This document shows positions 6,753-14,351 of a stretch of DNA of 41,253 nt, piece after piece. Position 1 is the stretch's first letter; each line of letters begins with the position of its first letter. Made by a program: the position numbers and the translations under genes. This stretch comes from Nioella ostreopsis (GTDB lineage: Bacteria; Pseudomonadota; Alphaproteobacteria; Rhodobacterales; Rhodobacteraceae): the NCBI RefSeq assembly GCF_004000255.1, contig NZ_RCIQ01000030.1, positions 1 through 41,253 of the forward strand, given 5' to 3'. Below the pieces are notes generated by a model. That model was not told the origin of the DNA. It saw nothing but the letters and a program-made list of their open reading frames with translations, and made no database searches.

Positions 6753-9368
6753 TCAATGCACCACGGCGTCATCCGGCTTGGGCCGGGTCGAGGCTGACAC
6801 CCGGTCGCCCACGATCAGCCCGTCGGCCCCGGCGCTGACATGCACCGTATCGCCGTCCTTCACCTCACCGGCAAGGATCATCTCGGCCAGCTGGTTCTGC
6901 AGGGCGTTCTGGATCACCCGCTTCAAGGGTCGCGCCCCGAAGACCGGGTCATAGCCCTCATCCGCCAGCCATTTCCGCGCGCCATCGTCCAGATCCAGCG
7001 TGATCTTGCGATCGGCCAGACGCTTTTCAAGGCGACGCAGCTGGATGGTCACGATTCCATCCATGTCGTCCCGCGTCAGGCGGTCGAAGATGATGGTCTC
7101 ATCCAGACGGTTCAGGAATTCCGGCCGGAAATGGGCGCGCACGGCATCCATCACGTCCCGCTTGGCGGCGGAACTGTCGGCCCCGTCGGGCAGCTGGCTC
7201 AGCGCCTGCGCGCCAAGGTTCGAGGTCAGCACGATGAGCGTCTGCTTGAAGTCCACCGTGCGCCCCTGCCCGTCGGTCAGCTGACCGTCATCGAGCACCT
7301 GAAGCAGCACGTTGAACACATCGGGATGCGCCTTCTCGACCTCGTCGAACAGCACCACCTGATAGGGCCGGCGCCGCACCGCTTCGGTCAGCACGCCGCC
7401 CTCGTCATAGCCGACATAGCCCGGAGGTGCGCCGATCAGACGGGCGACGGAGTGCTTCTCCATGAACTCGCTCATGTCGATGCGCACCATCGCCTGGTCG
7501 TCGTCGAAGAGGTATTCGGCCAGCGCCTTGGTCAGTTCCGTCTTGCCCACGCCGGTCGGCCCGAGCATCAGGAAGCTGCCCAAAGGACGGTTCTCGTCAT
7601 TCAAGCCCGCCCGCGCCCGACGCACGGCATTGGATACGGCACGCACGGCGGTTCGCTGACCGATCACGCGCTTGCCGATTTCCTCTTCCATGCGCAGCAG
7701 TTTCTCGCGCTCGCCTTCCAGCATCTTGGACATGGGGATGCCCGTCCAGCGCTCGACGACACTGGCGATCTGTTCGGGCCGCACGGCCTCTTCGACCATC
7801 AGGTCATTATCCTGCTGTTCCGACTCCGCCAGTTGCTTTTCCAGCTGCGGGATGACACCATAGGACAGCTCCCCGGCTTTCGCCAGATCGCCCTGCCGCT
7901 TGGCCTGATCGAGCTCCGCCCGCGCATGGTCGAGCTTCTCCTTCAGCCCACGGGCCGATTCGAGCTTGTCGCGCTCCGCCTGCCATTGCGCCGTCATCTC
8001 TGCCGATTTCTGCTGCAACTCGGACAGATCCTTCTGCAGCTTCTCCAGCCGGTCCTTGGACGCGGTATCATCCTCTTTTTTCAGCGCCTCGGCCTCGATC
8101 TGCTTTTGCAGAATGTCGCGGTCGAGCGCGTCGAGCTCCTCGGGCTTCGAATCCACCTCCATCCGCAGACGGCTGGCGGCCTCATCGACAAGGTCGATGG
8201 CCTTGTCCGGCAGGAAGCGGTCGGTGATGTAGCGGTGGCTCAGCTGCGCGGCGGCCACCAAGGCAGCGTCCGAAATCCGCACGCCGTGGTGCAGCTCGTA
8301 CTTTTCCTTGATCCCGCGCAGGATCGACACGGTGTCCTCCACCGTCGGTTCTTCCACCACAAGGGGCTGGAACCGGCGGGCAAGCGCCGCATCCTTCTCC
8401 ACATATTTGCGGTATTCATCGAGCGTCGTGGCACCCACGCAGTGCAGCTCGCCCCGTGCCAGCGCCGGCTTGATCAGGTTCGCCGCATCCATCGCACCAT
8501 CGGTCTTGCCCGCGCCCACAAGCGTGTGCATCTCGTCGATGAAGAGGATGATTTCGCCCGCCGCCGCCGTGATCTCGTTCAACACGGCTTTCAGCCGCTC
8601 CTCGAACTCACCCCGGTATTTGGCACCGGCGATCAGCGCGCCCATATCCAGCGCCATCAGCGTTTTGTTCTTCAGGCTTTCGGGCACGTCACCATTGACG
8701 ATCCGCAAGGCCAGACCTTCCGCAATCGCCGTCTTACCGACGCCGGGTTCCCCGATCAGCACCGGGTTGTTCTTGGTCCGGCGGCTCAGCACCTGCATGG
8801 CGCGGCGGATTTCCTCGTCGCGGCCGATAATGGGGTCGATCTTGCCCTCGCGCGCCGCTTCCGTCAGGTCGCGGGCGTATTTCTTCAGCGCCTCATAGCT
8901 GTCTTCGGCCCCGGCACTATCCGCCGTGCGGCCCTTGCGCAGGTCGTTGATCGCGGAATTCAGCGCCTGAGCATTCACGGCGCCTGCATCCAGCGCGTCC
9001 TTGGCCTTGGATTTCACCATGGCCAGCGCGGTCAGAATGCGTTCGACGGCCACGAAACTGTCGCCCGCCTTTTCGGCCAGCTTCTCGGCCTCGGTCAGCA
9101 CCTTCACGGTCTGCCCGTCCATGTAAAGCTGCCCGGAATCCCCGGTCACCTTCGGAAGCTTCGACAGCGACAGGTCGACCGACTCCGCCACCCGCTTGGC
9201 GTTGCCGCCCGCCCGGGTGATGAGGTTCGAGGCCATGCCCTGATCGTCGTCAAGAAGTGCCTTCAGCAAATGTTCGGGAACCAGTTTCTGATGGTCTTCC
9301 CGTTGTGCGATTGTCTGCGCGGCCTGAAGGAACCCGCGCGCGCGGTCGGTGAACTTCTCCAAGTTCAT
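6753..9368 (-). CDS. clpB: ClpB, ATP-dependent protein disaggregase
   Basis: An 871-residue Hsp100 chaperone that works with DnaK to solubilise aggregated proteins in the cytosol. It shows the Clp N-domain (from [18 protein letters not shown]), nucleotide-binding domain 1 with Walker A GEPGVGKT, the long middle coiled coil (glutamate/lysine/glutamine rich, roughly 400-530), and nucleotide-binding domain 2 with GPTGVGKT and the GAPPGYVGY pore loop. The start at 9368 is set by AGGAGA just upstream and by the family N-terminus; a 32-codon longer frame would run through the heat-shock promoter. It is monocistronic, with promoter and terminator both visible. Confidence 0.98.
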   Translation of the reverse strand: MNLEKFTDRARGFLQAAQTIAQREDHQKLVPEHLLKALLDDDQGMASNLITRAGGNAKRVAESVDLSLSKLPKVTGDSGQLYMDGQTVKVLTEAEKLAEKAGDSFVAVERILTALAMVKSKAKDALDAGAVNAQALNSAINDLRKGRTADSAGAEDSYEALKKYARDLTEAAREGKIDPIIGRDEEIRRAMQVLSRRTKNNPVLIGEPGVGKTAIAEGLALRIVNGDVPESLKNKTLMALDMGALIAGAKYRGEFEERLKAVLNEITAAAGEIILFIDEMHTLVGAGKTDGAMDAANLIKPALARGELHCVGATTLDEYRKYVEKDAALARRFQPLVVEEPTVEDTVSILRGIKEKYELHHGVRISDAALVAAAQLSHRYITDRFLPDKAIDLVDEAASRLRMEVDSKPEELDALDRDILQKQIEAEALKKEDDTASKDRLEKLQKDLSELQQKSAEMTAQWQAERDKLESARGLKEKLDHARAELDQAKRQGDLAKAGELSYGVIPQLEKQLAESEQQDNDLMVEEAVRPEQIASVVERWTGIPMSKMLEGEREKLLRMEEEIGKRVIGQRTAVRAVSNAVRRARAGLNDENRPLGSFLMLGPTGVGKTELTKALAEYLFDDDQAMVRIDMSEFMEKHSVARLIGAPPGYVGYDEGGVLTEAVRRRPYQVVLFDEVEKAHPDVFNVLLQVLDDGQLTDGQGRTVDFKQTLIVLTSNLGAQALSQLPDGADSSAAKRDVMDAVRAHFRPEFLNRLDETIIFDRLTRDDMDGIVTIQLRRLEKRLADRKITLDLDDGARKWLADEGYDPVFGARPLKRVIQNALQNQLAEMILAGEVKDGDTVHVSAGADGLIVGDRVSASTRPKPDDAVVH

Positions 9369-9447
9369 GCCTAGTCTCCTTTTCAAAGCGCCTGACTGTG
9401 ACCCCGCCCGGTATCCGGCACGAGGGCCTTTTGCAGGCCTTGTCAGG

Positions 9448-9477
9448 TAGATGGGGAGGCACACGCCCCATCACAAG
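9448..9477 (-). promoter_or_regulatory. Sigma-32 (RpoH) promoter of clpB
   Basis: On the minus strand CTTGTGA is followed by a 14-nt spacer and CCCCATCTA, closely matching the RpoH consensus (CTTGAAA, 11-16 nt, CCCCATNTA). It ends 80 nt before the clpB start codon. It makes clpB a heat-shock gene here. ATGGGG and CCCCAT also form an inverted repeat across the site. Confidence 0.85.
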
Positions 9478-9580
9478 ATCGCGACGAAGGATTCATTTTC
9501 GAAAAATTCTTCCCATTTCTTTTGAACCGGGCGGCCACCTCGCCCGACACATGACCATAAGCCATACCCGGAACCTCGCC

Positions 9581-9757
9581 ATGACCCGCATCGCCCTGAC
9601 CCAAGTCGCCTATGACGCCCGCCGCGCCTGCTTCCATGCCCGCGCCGTGCTGGACGACCGCGCCCCGGTCGACTGCCGCTGGCACGGCCCGCAAGGGGCC
9701 GCGTTCTCGCGCATCGCCTCCGGTCTCTCGCAGGCCGCCCTCCGCCACCGGCGGTAA
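9581..9757 (+). CDS. Small basic hypothetical protein (58 aa)
   Basis: A 58-residue frame beginning MTRIALTQVAYDARR and ending QAALRHRR. No domain is recognised. Support is indirect: it lies in a clean gap between divergent clpB and the next rightward gene, has GGA upstream of the ATG, and is followed within 13 nt by three consecutive hairpins, the last being a strong terminator. An in-frame ATG at 9551 would add ten residues. It is arginine-rich but does not look like the DUF1127 proteins that precede CcsR RNAs in Rhodobacter. It may be a real small protein or simply the 5' part of an sRNA precursor. Confidence 0.45.
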   Translation: MTRIALTQVAYDARRACFHARAVLDDRAPVDCRWHGPQGAAFSRIASGLSQAALRHRR

Positions 9758-9769
9758 CAGTTTCCCCAA

Positions 9770-9893
9770 GGCGCAGCCGCCTGCCCCCCGTCCCTCAATG
9801 GCTGCGCCCTCAGACAGGATGACCCCCGTCCCTCAAGGTCTCCTGCTGCCCGGCCCGGTCGCTTCCCCCCGTCGCGACCGGGTCGTTTTCTTT
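9770..9893 (+). ncRNA. Candidate sRNA: three hairpins with C-rich loops (CcsR/cuckoo-like)
   Basis: Hairpin 1: GGCGCAGCC (9770-9778) pairs with GGCTGCGCC (9800-9808); its loop holds CCCCCCGTCCCTCAA. Hairpin 2: AGGA-T-GACC (9816-9824) pairs with GGTCTCCT (9837-9844) with one bulged base; its loop is CCCGTCCCTCAA. Hairpin 3: CGGCCCGGTCGC (9851-9862) pairs with GCGACCGGGTCG (9874-9885) with one G-U pair; its loop is TTCCCCCCGTC and a T-rich tail follows. The loop motif CCCCCGTCCCTCAA is therefore repeated and always unpaired, which is the design of anti-Shine-Dalgarno sRNAs in alphaproteobacteria. I infer an RNA, possibly processed from the transcript of the 58-aa frame; expression is untested. 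Confidence 0.6.
9851..9893 (+). terminator. Intrinsic terminator (third hairpin of the sRNA candidate)
   Basis: A 12-bp stem (9851-9862 with 9874-9885) with an 11-nt C-rich loop is followed by TTTTCTTT. It ends about 30 nt before the next gene, so that gene must have a promoter in or after this element or depend on read-through. Confidence 0.85.
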
Positions 9894-9925
9894 CCAAATT
9901 CCCAACGGGTGCGCTAGACTGGGCC

Positions 9926-10645
9926 ATGAACCGCCTGGATCAGATCCGCTCCCAGACCCGTCCCGCCTGGATTTTCGAAGGTCAGGCGCAGCATCTTGGC
10001 ATCCTGTTTTTCATGCTGGCAGGGGTGTATCACCTGCTGCCAGAGCCCACGGACGCACATCGCATCCTGCTGCTGACCCCAAGGGGATGGGCGCTGACCT
10101 CGGTCTGGCTGGCGGTCGCCCATCAGGTCGTGGTTGCCATCGGCTTCCGCACGGAACTGCATCTGCACCTGCTGACCCGCCTCTTTGGGGACAAAGCCTT
10201 CGCGACTTGGGCAATGATCTTCCTGCCGCTTCTGGCGTTGCGCCCGCTGACGGTACTGGCCGCGGGGCTATCAGACACCGGCAGTCTGGGCCTGTGGCGT
10301 CCGGGCGAGATCGTGATCGGCGCGGCGCTTCTGATCCCCGCGGGCTATGCGCTCTGGTCCACCTTCCGCTATTTCACCCTCGAACGCGCTCTCGGCGCCG
10401 ATCATTTCTATGATGAAATCGCAGAGATGCCGATGGAAACGCGCGGCGCTTTCGGCTGGACCCCGAACGCCATGTATGGGCTGGCTTTCCTCGGCCTCTG
10501 GGGCATCGCGCTGCTCTGCGGCTCCTGGGCCGCGCTGGTCGCGGCTGCCTTCCAGCACGCCTATATCTGGGTCCATATGTACACGGTCGAAGGCCCTGAC
10601 ATGCGCCGGATCTACGGGGTTGAAGACAAGGCGGCAGAAGACTAG
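9926..10645 (+). CDS. Integral membrane protein of the isoprenylcysteine/phospholipid methyltransferase-like type
   Basis: A 239-residue protein with about five to six hydrophobic segments (HLGILFFMLAGVYHLL, WALTSVWLAVAHQVVVAIGF, TWAMIFLPLLALRPL, VIGAALLIPAGYALW, GLAFLGLWGIALLCG). The C-terminal part (FQHAYIWVHMYTVEGPDM, then RRIYG) resembles the catalytic end of membrane PEMT/ICMT-type methyltransferases, where conserved His, Glu and Arg contact S-adenosylmethionine. The substrate is unknown. It is followed by pyrF on the same strand with a 35-nt gap. The similarity is structural and moderate, so membrane protein is sure while methyltransferase is probable. Confidence 0.7.
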   Translation: MNRLDQIRSQTRPAWIFEGQAQHLGILFFMLAGVYHLLPEPTDAHRILLLTPRGWALTSVWLAVAHQVVVAIGFRTELHLHLLTRLFGDKAFATWAMIFLPLLALRPLTVLAAGLSDTGSLGLWRPGEIVIGAALLIPAGYALWSTFRYFTLERALGADHFYDEIAEMPMETRGAFGWTPNAMYGLAFLGLWGIALLCGSWAALVAAAFQHAYIWVHMYTVEGPDMRRIYGVEDKAAED

Positions 10646-10680
10646 TCAGGCGCAACGCCCCAGATTGCGAGGATCCCCCG

Positions 10681-11370
10681 ATGCGTGATGACCGCCTGAT
10701 CGCCGCCCTTGACGTGCCCAATGCCCTGCAGGGGATGAAACTGGCCGAAGAGATCGGCGATGCCGTCAGCTTCTACAAGATCGGTCTGGGGATGCTGACC
10801 GGCGGCGGGCTGGCCCTGGCCAATGAGCTGAAGCAAGAGCACGGCAAACGCATCTTCCTCGACATGAAACTCTTCGATATCGGCGCAACGATTGAAGCCG
10901 CCGTGCGCGGGCTGGCGCAGTTCGAACTGGATTTCCTGACCGTCCAGGGCGATCCGCAGGTGGTGCGCGCCGCGAAAGAGGGCGCAGCGGGCAGCGGCCT
11001 CAAGATCCTCGCCGTCACCGTCCTGACCTCGCTCGACCGGGCCGATCTGGACGCCAACCTGATCAAGCCGGGCGATGTGCAGGAGATCGTGTTGCAACGC
11101 GCCGCGAATGCGTTCGAGGCCGGGGCCGATGGCGTCATCGCCTCGCCGCATGAGGCCGCACTGATCCGTGCCCTTCCGAATGCCAAAGGCCGCCTGATCG
11201 TCACCCCCGGCGTGCGCCCGACAGGATCGGCCAAGGGCGACCAGAAGCGCGTGGCCACCCCGGCGCAGGCCATCACAGACGGGGCCGATCATATCGTGGT
11301 GGGCCGCCCGATCTGGACGGCAACGGACCCCCGCGCCGCGGCACAGGCGATCCTCGCTGAACTGCCCTGA
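10681..11370 (+). CDS. pyrF: PyrF, orotidine 5'-phosphate decarboxylase
   Basis: A 229-residue TIM-barrel enzyme that converts OMP to UMP, the last step of de novo pyrimidine synthesis. The family signature is clear: LIAALDVPN at the N-terminus, FYKIGLGML, the catalytic FLDMKLFDIGAT segment with the Asp-Lys-Asp array, and the phosphate-binding TPGVRP plus VVGRPIW near the C-terminus. GAGGATC precedes the ATG. The length is standard. It follows the membrane methyltransferase-like gene and is probably cotranscribed with it. Confidence 0.97.
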   Translation: MRDDRLIAALDVPNALQGMKLAEEIGDAVSFYKIGLGMLTGGGLALANELKQEHGKRIFLDMKLFDIGATIEAAVRGLAQFELDFLTVQGDPQVVRAAKEGAAGSGLKILAVTVLTSLDRADLDANLIKPGDVQEIVLQRAANAFEAGADGVIASPHEAALIRALPNAKGRLIVTPGVRPTGSAKGDQKRVATPAQAITDGADHIVVGRPIWTATDPRAAAQAILAELP

Positions 11371-11448
11371 CCCAACCCCGAGCCGAGGGGCGGAGCTCCC
11401 GCAGGCGAGATATCGTCTTGCGCCGTCAGGCGCGCAATCTGGTCAGGT

Positions 11449-11739
11449 TCAGTTCTCGTTGATGTCGTGGTCGAAGGTCTTCACCTGATCGCGATAGACA
11501 CCAAGGAACCTGCGCAAGAGCAGCCAGACCACCAGCGACACCACCGCAAAGCTCAGCAGCAAGACCGGGATTGACCCGGCCAGAAACGCCGCCGGTGCGC
11601 CGCCGATCAGCAGGATCAGCGCGATGATCCCTGCGCCGATGCCGAAACCGAGCAGCACGAAGGTGGGCAGGATCACCTCGCCGAAGGCCAGCAGGATCGC
11701 CAAAGCCCCCCAGGCCCACCAGGTGTTCCAGATATCCAT
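11449..11739 (-). CDS. NfeD-like membrane protein, short form
   Basis: A 96-residue protein consisting almost entirely of hydrophobic segments (WAWGALAILLAFGEVILPTF, FGIGAGIIALILLIGG, IPVLLLSFAVVSLVVWLLL) and a short charged tail. NfeD-type partners of SPFH proteins usually carry a C-terminal OB-fold of about 60-70 residues; that part is not visible here, so this is a truncated or membrane-only form. Its ATG overlaps the qmcA stop codon (TGATG), which indicates coupled translation and supports the family call. The partnership probably tunes membrane microdomain or protein quality control. Confidence 0.8.
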   Translation of the reverse strand: MDIWNTWWAWGALAILLAFGEVILPTFVLLGFGIGAGIIALILLIGGAPAAFLAGSIPVLLLSFAVVSLVVWLLLRRFLGVYRDQVKTFDHDINEN

Positions 11740-12632
11740 CAGCTCCGGCCCTTCAGCATCTGGAACGCCTTGCCAAAGGCATCGGCGGCATCGGCGGGCA
11801 CGACGATGGTCTGCGTTCCGTTGCCCTGGGCAATCTGCCCCAAAGCCTCGACCTGTTTCAGCGCGATCTGGTATTGCGCGGCCTCCAGCCCGTTTTCAGC
11901 GATCGCAGCCGCCACGGCACGGGTGGCATAGGCTTCCGCATCGGCAAGGATCTTGCGCGCCTCTGCGGTTTTCTCGGCCTCGTACAGTTCCGCATCGGCG
12001 TTCAGCTCGACCGCGCGCTTGCGGCCTTCGGCCTCGGTCACCTGCGCGCGGCGGGCGCGCTCGGCGTTCAGCTGTTGCAGCATCGCGTCACGCGTCGCCT
12101 GATCCAGGTTCACGTCCAGCAGTTCGGCGCGCGTCACCTCGATGCCCCAGTCATCCACCGCCTGTTCGACGCTGTGCTTGATCTCGGAAATCAGCTGATT
12201 GCGGTTCGACTGAACCTCGTCAAGGTCCATCTTGCCGATCTCGGCCCGCACGATCCCCGCCACGGTCGTGGCAATCGCAGCGTCAACATCGCGGATCCGG
12301 TAGACCGTCTTTTCGGGTTCGAGAATGCGGTAGAACACCGATGTTTCGACCTGCACCAGAACGTTGTCTTTGGTGATTGCGTCCTGCTGCGCATTGGGCA
12401 GCTGCCGTTCCAGGATCGAGATCTTGTGCGCCACCCGGTCGAGGAACGGCACGATGAAGTTGATCCCCGGCCCCAGCACCGACCGCAACCGCCCGAACCG
12501 TTCGACAACGAATTTCTGGCTTTGCGGCACGATGCGAATGCCAAGGTAAATGCAGAGAATGATGAACCCTGCCAGCAGCAGGATCACAAGATTGCCGCCC
12601 AGAAGGGCGTCGAGAATGGCTTCGATATCCAT
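11739..12632 (-). CDS. qmcA: QmcA-type SPFH/band-7 (stomatin/prohibitin-like) protein
   Basis: A 297-residue membrane-anchored SPFH protein. One N-terminal transmembrane helix (about residues 12-33) is followed by the band-7 domain (IVPQSQKFVVERFGRL, FLDRVAHKISILERQLP) and a long alanine/glutamate-rich coiled coil (AERARRAQVTEAEGRKRA). Relatives oligomerise into membrane scaffolds and modulate proteases such as FtsH. I start it at 12632, where GAGG is upstream; the frame is open eight codons further, but without a ribosome site. It is coupled to the NfeD-like gene downstream, the usual arrangement for this pair. Confidence 0.92.
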   Translation of the reverse strand: MDIEAILDALLGGNLVILLLAGFIILCIYLGIRIVPQSQKFVVERFGRLRSVLGPGINFIVPFLDRVAHKISILERQLPNAQQDAITKDNVLVQVETSVFYRILEPEKTVYRIRDVDAAIATTVAGIVRAEIGKMDLDEVQSNRNQLISEIKHSVEQAVDDWGIEVTRAELLDVNLDQATRDAMLQQLNAERARRAQVTEAEGRKRAVELNADAELYEAEKTAEARKILADAEAYATRAVAAAIAENGLEAAQYQIALKQVEALGQIAQGNGTQTIVVPADAADAFGKAFQMLKGRS

Positions 12633-12854
12633 GGTATTGGTATCCTCGTTCTTCATACGCGGAACTATGCAGTCGGGTTGAAAAATGGTCTAGGGCGTAT
12701 GTGGGCCGGTTTGGCCGCAAGAACAAGGCCGATTTGAGCAAGGCCCGGTCAGGGCCAGCTTGTGACGGCCCCGTGCCGGAGCGCAATTGCGACCCAAACC
12801 ACACCCCCTTGTCAGAGGATGGCAGGCACGCTGATGCAGTCCTTTAGGGACATT

Positions 12855-13790
12855 TCAGGCCACAGCCTTCCCAGCCAGCTTCGCAACGATCCGCCCCGGC
12901 ACCTGCCGCGCGCTCATCGCGCGGGGATAGGGCAACTCCTCCATCTCCGGCACGTCGCCATAAAGCGCCTCGAACTCGGCGTAGTTGTCGAAAGCCCTAC
13001 GCGAAACGTTGTCGATAAACGTCTCCGCAGGGGCGCCATTGGCGAGGATGATCTCGTGTTCCTCGGTCTCGATATGGAAGACCGTGTAAGTCTCGCCCAT
13101 TTCGGCCAGAGGCACGCGACGGATGGTCGTCCCGTTCACCAGCGCCCCCGCGTGGCAGATCACGCCCTCCACCAGCATCCCGTGATCCGCCGTCACCGTC
13201 AGGTCGGAATGCGGCACATCCTTTCCCAAAGACCTGGCAGCAAACCGCACCGGCATCAGCCGTTCGGCAGGACCGAACCGGGTCATAACCGTCTGGCGAC
13301 CGATCCATTTGATGCGTCGGATCTGCCCGTCCGCCGTCAGCACCTCATCGCCGATCCCCAAGGCCTCGACAACAACGCAACCGGACCCTGTAGCGATTTC
13401 GGTCCCGGCCCAAAAGCAATGCGCAAGGTTAGACTTCACCAGCATTGTCGCGGACACGCTGTCCGGCCAATCTCCTGGACTCGGGTCCGTTCCTGACGTC
13501 TGCGTATCGTCAAGCGATACAAAGATGTAGTTCGAAGAATTGCTAGTACTTTGAAACAGAAAGATCCGTCCGACCGGCGCCCCGTCGTAATACCCCTGGT
13601 AGACCCAGTCACCGATCAGAAGCGTGTCGGAATAGGTTTCACCGACTTCAAACGTATCGGCGACCGCCCCGCCCAGTTCGGTGAACTCCGGATCCTGCGG
13701 CTGAATGATGTTCGAGCTGGGTGTCAGAGTTCCGCTGACAAGATCGCCGCTAAGTGAGAAAAACATGTAGGAATAGGCTTGGAACGGCAT
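12855..13790 (-). CDS. Hint-domain (hedgehog/intein-type) protein
   Basis: A 311-residue protein with an N-terminal beta-rich region (residues 1-120, no named domain) followed by a Hint module. The module begins at Cys125 in HCFWAGTEIATGSG, continues with GDEVLTADGQIRRIKWIGRQ, and has the block B motif TADH (200-203) followed by LVEGVICHAGALVNG. In the Hint superfamily the first Cys and this His drive an N-S acyl shift, so self-cleavage at the Ala-His/Cys junction is possible. Many Rhodobacterales carry such proteins, often as exported products, though no signal peptide is seen here. The C-terminal 60 residues end without an intein-like His-Asn pair. GGGGGG lies upstream of the ATG. Confidence 0.85.
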   Translation of the reverse strand: MPFQAYSYMFFSLSGDLVSGTLTPSSNIIQPQDPEFTELGGAVADTFEVGETYSDTLLIGDWVYQGYYDGAPVGRIFLFQSTSNSSNYIFVSLDDTQTSGTDPSPGDWPDSVSATMLVKSNLAHCFWAGTEIATGSGCVVVEALGIGDEVLTADGQIRRIKWIGRQTVMTRFGPAERLMPVRFAARSLGKDVPHSDLTVTADHGMLVEGVICHAGALVNGTTIRRVPLAEMGETYTVFHIETEEHEIILANGAPAETFIDNVSRRAFDNYAEFEALYGDVPEMEELPYPRAMSARQVPGRIVAKLAGKAVA

Positions 13791-13898
13791 GAAACCCCCC
13801 GAAAATAGGTTACTTCCCCTGCACTATGGCGGACCTCCCCTGCTCGCACAACCTCAGATTGACCCTTATGCCATTACTGCCCGGATCAGCAAGAGTAG

Positions 13899-13952
13899 GG
13901 TGGGCAGTTCTGCCCACCGCCCCATCGGTAGGCGTAAGGTGGGGCACCTTAC
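13899..13952. repeat. Two consecutive palindromes (GTGGGCA-type intergenic repeat)
   Basis: GGTGGGCAG (13899-13907) and CTGCCCACC (13910-13918) form a 9-bp palindrome with a TT centre. GTAAGGTG (13934-13941) and CACCTTAC (13945-13952) form an 8-bp one with a GGG centre. Both share the GGTGGG/CCCACC core. The look is that of a dispersed intergenic repeat; a genome-wide count would decide. Confidence 0.6.
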
Positions 13953-14240
13953 CCACCAATTCGCCCGCAAGCGGCGCGCTTTATCTCTCCGCCCTGAACA
14001 CCCTCGACACTGCGCGAGACCCAACCAATCGCCTCCCCGGTGGGCGGTGAGGCAGGACTGTCGCGCCGGTGGCGCGGCGTATGACTGCCGAACGCGATTC
14101 CGCGGCGGCTTCGCCTTGACTTCGAGCAGGGGTTTTGGACCGACTGTCGCTCTCACCCGCCCCCTGCTTTGACCCGCGGTCTGGCCAGGCCCGGGCCGTT
14201 TGGCTGGGTGCCCAGGACTCCCGCCAATCCCGGTTTTGTC

Positions 14241-14284
14241 TGCACAGGGGGTGTACGGGGGGTGTACGCCTGGTGCACGGGGGA
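14241..14284. repeat. Four-copy 11-bp tandem array (TGYACRGGGGG) upstream of the TPP gene
   Basis: TGYAC starts at 14241, 14252, 14263 and 14274, exactly 11 bp apart: TGCACAGGGGG, TGTACGGGGGG, TGTACGCCTGG, TGCACGGGGGA. The array ends 67 nt before the ATG of the TPP enzyme. It is bracketed by an inverted repeat, GGGGGTGT (14247-14254) with ACACCCCC (14284-14291), which is followed by CTGTTTTC. It could be a cooperative operator with one site per helical turn, or part of an attenuator-like leader. No other copy was noticed in the window. Confidence 0.75.
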
Positions 14285-14351
14285 CACCCCCCTGTTTTCG
14301 GGGTTCCCGACCCCCGCCATCCATGCTTGTCTGACGCACAAGGAGGATCCC

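Larger units (their letters stand above)
13791..14351. other. 561-base intergenic region rich in repeats
   Basis: No credible gene is present between the Hint gene and the TPP enzyme; frames that cross it have arginine/proline-rich, shadow-like translations. It holds two palindromes (13899-13918 and 13934-13952) and a four-copy 11-bp tandem array (14241-14284). It must also contain divergent promoters for the two flanking genes, but no clear -35/-10 boxes were identified. Confidence 0.6.

Noticed and set aside
6840-9374. 844-codon frame antisense to clpB
   Set aside because: GC-driven shadow of clpB; no start signal and composition dominated by His, Arg, Leu and Gln.
9439-9471. Rightward sigma-32 promoter for the small ORF (CTTGTC ... 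CCCCAT)
   Set aside because: The gap between the two elements is over 20 nt, too long for RpoH; the leftward clpB promoter at the same place has proper spacing.
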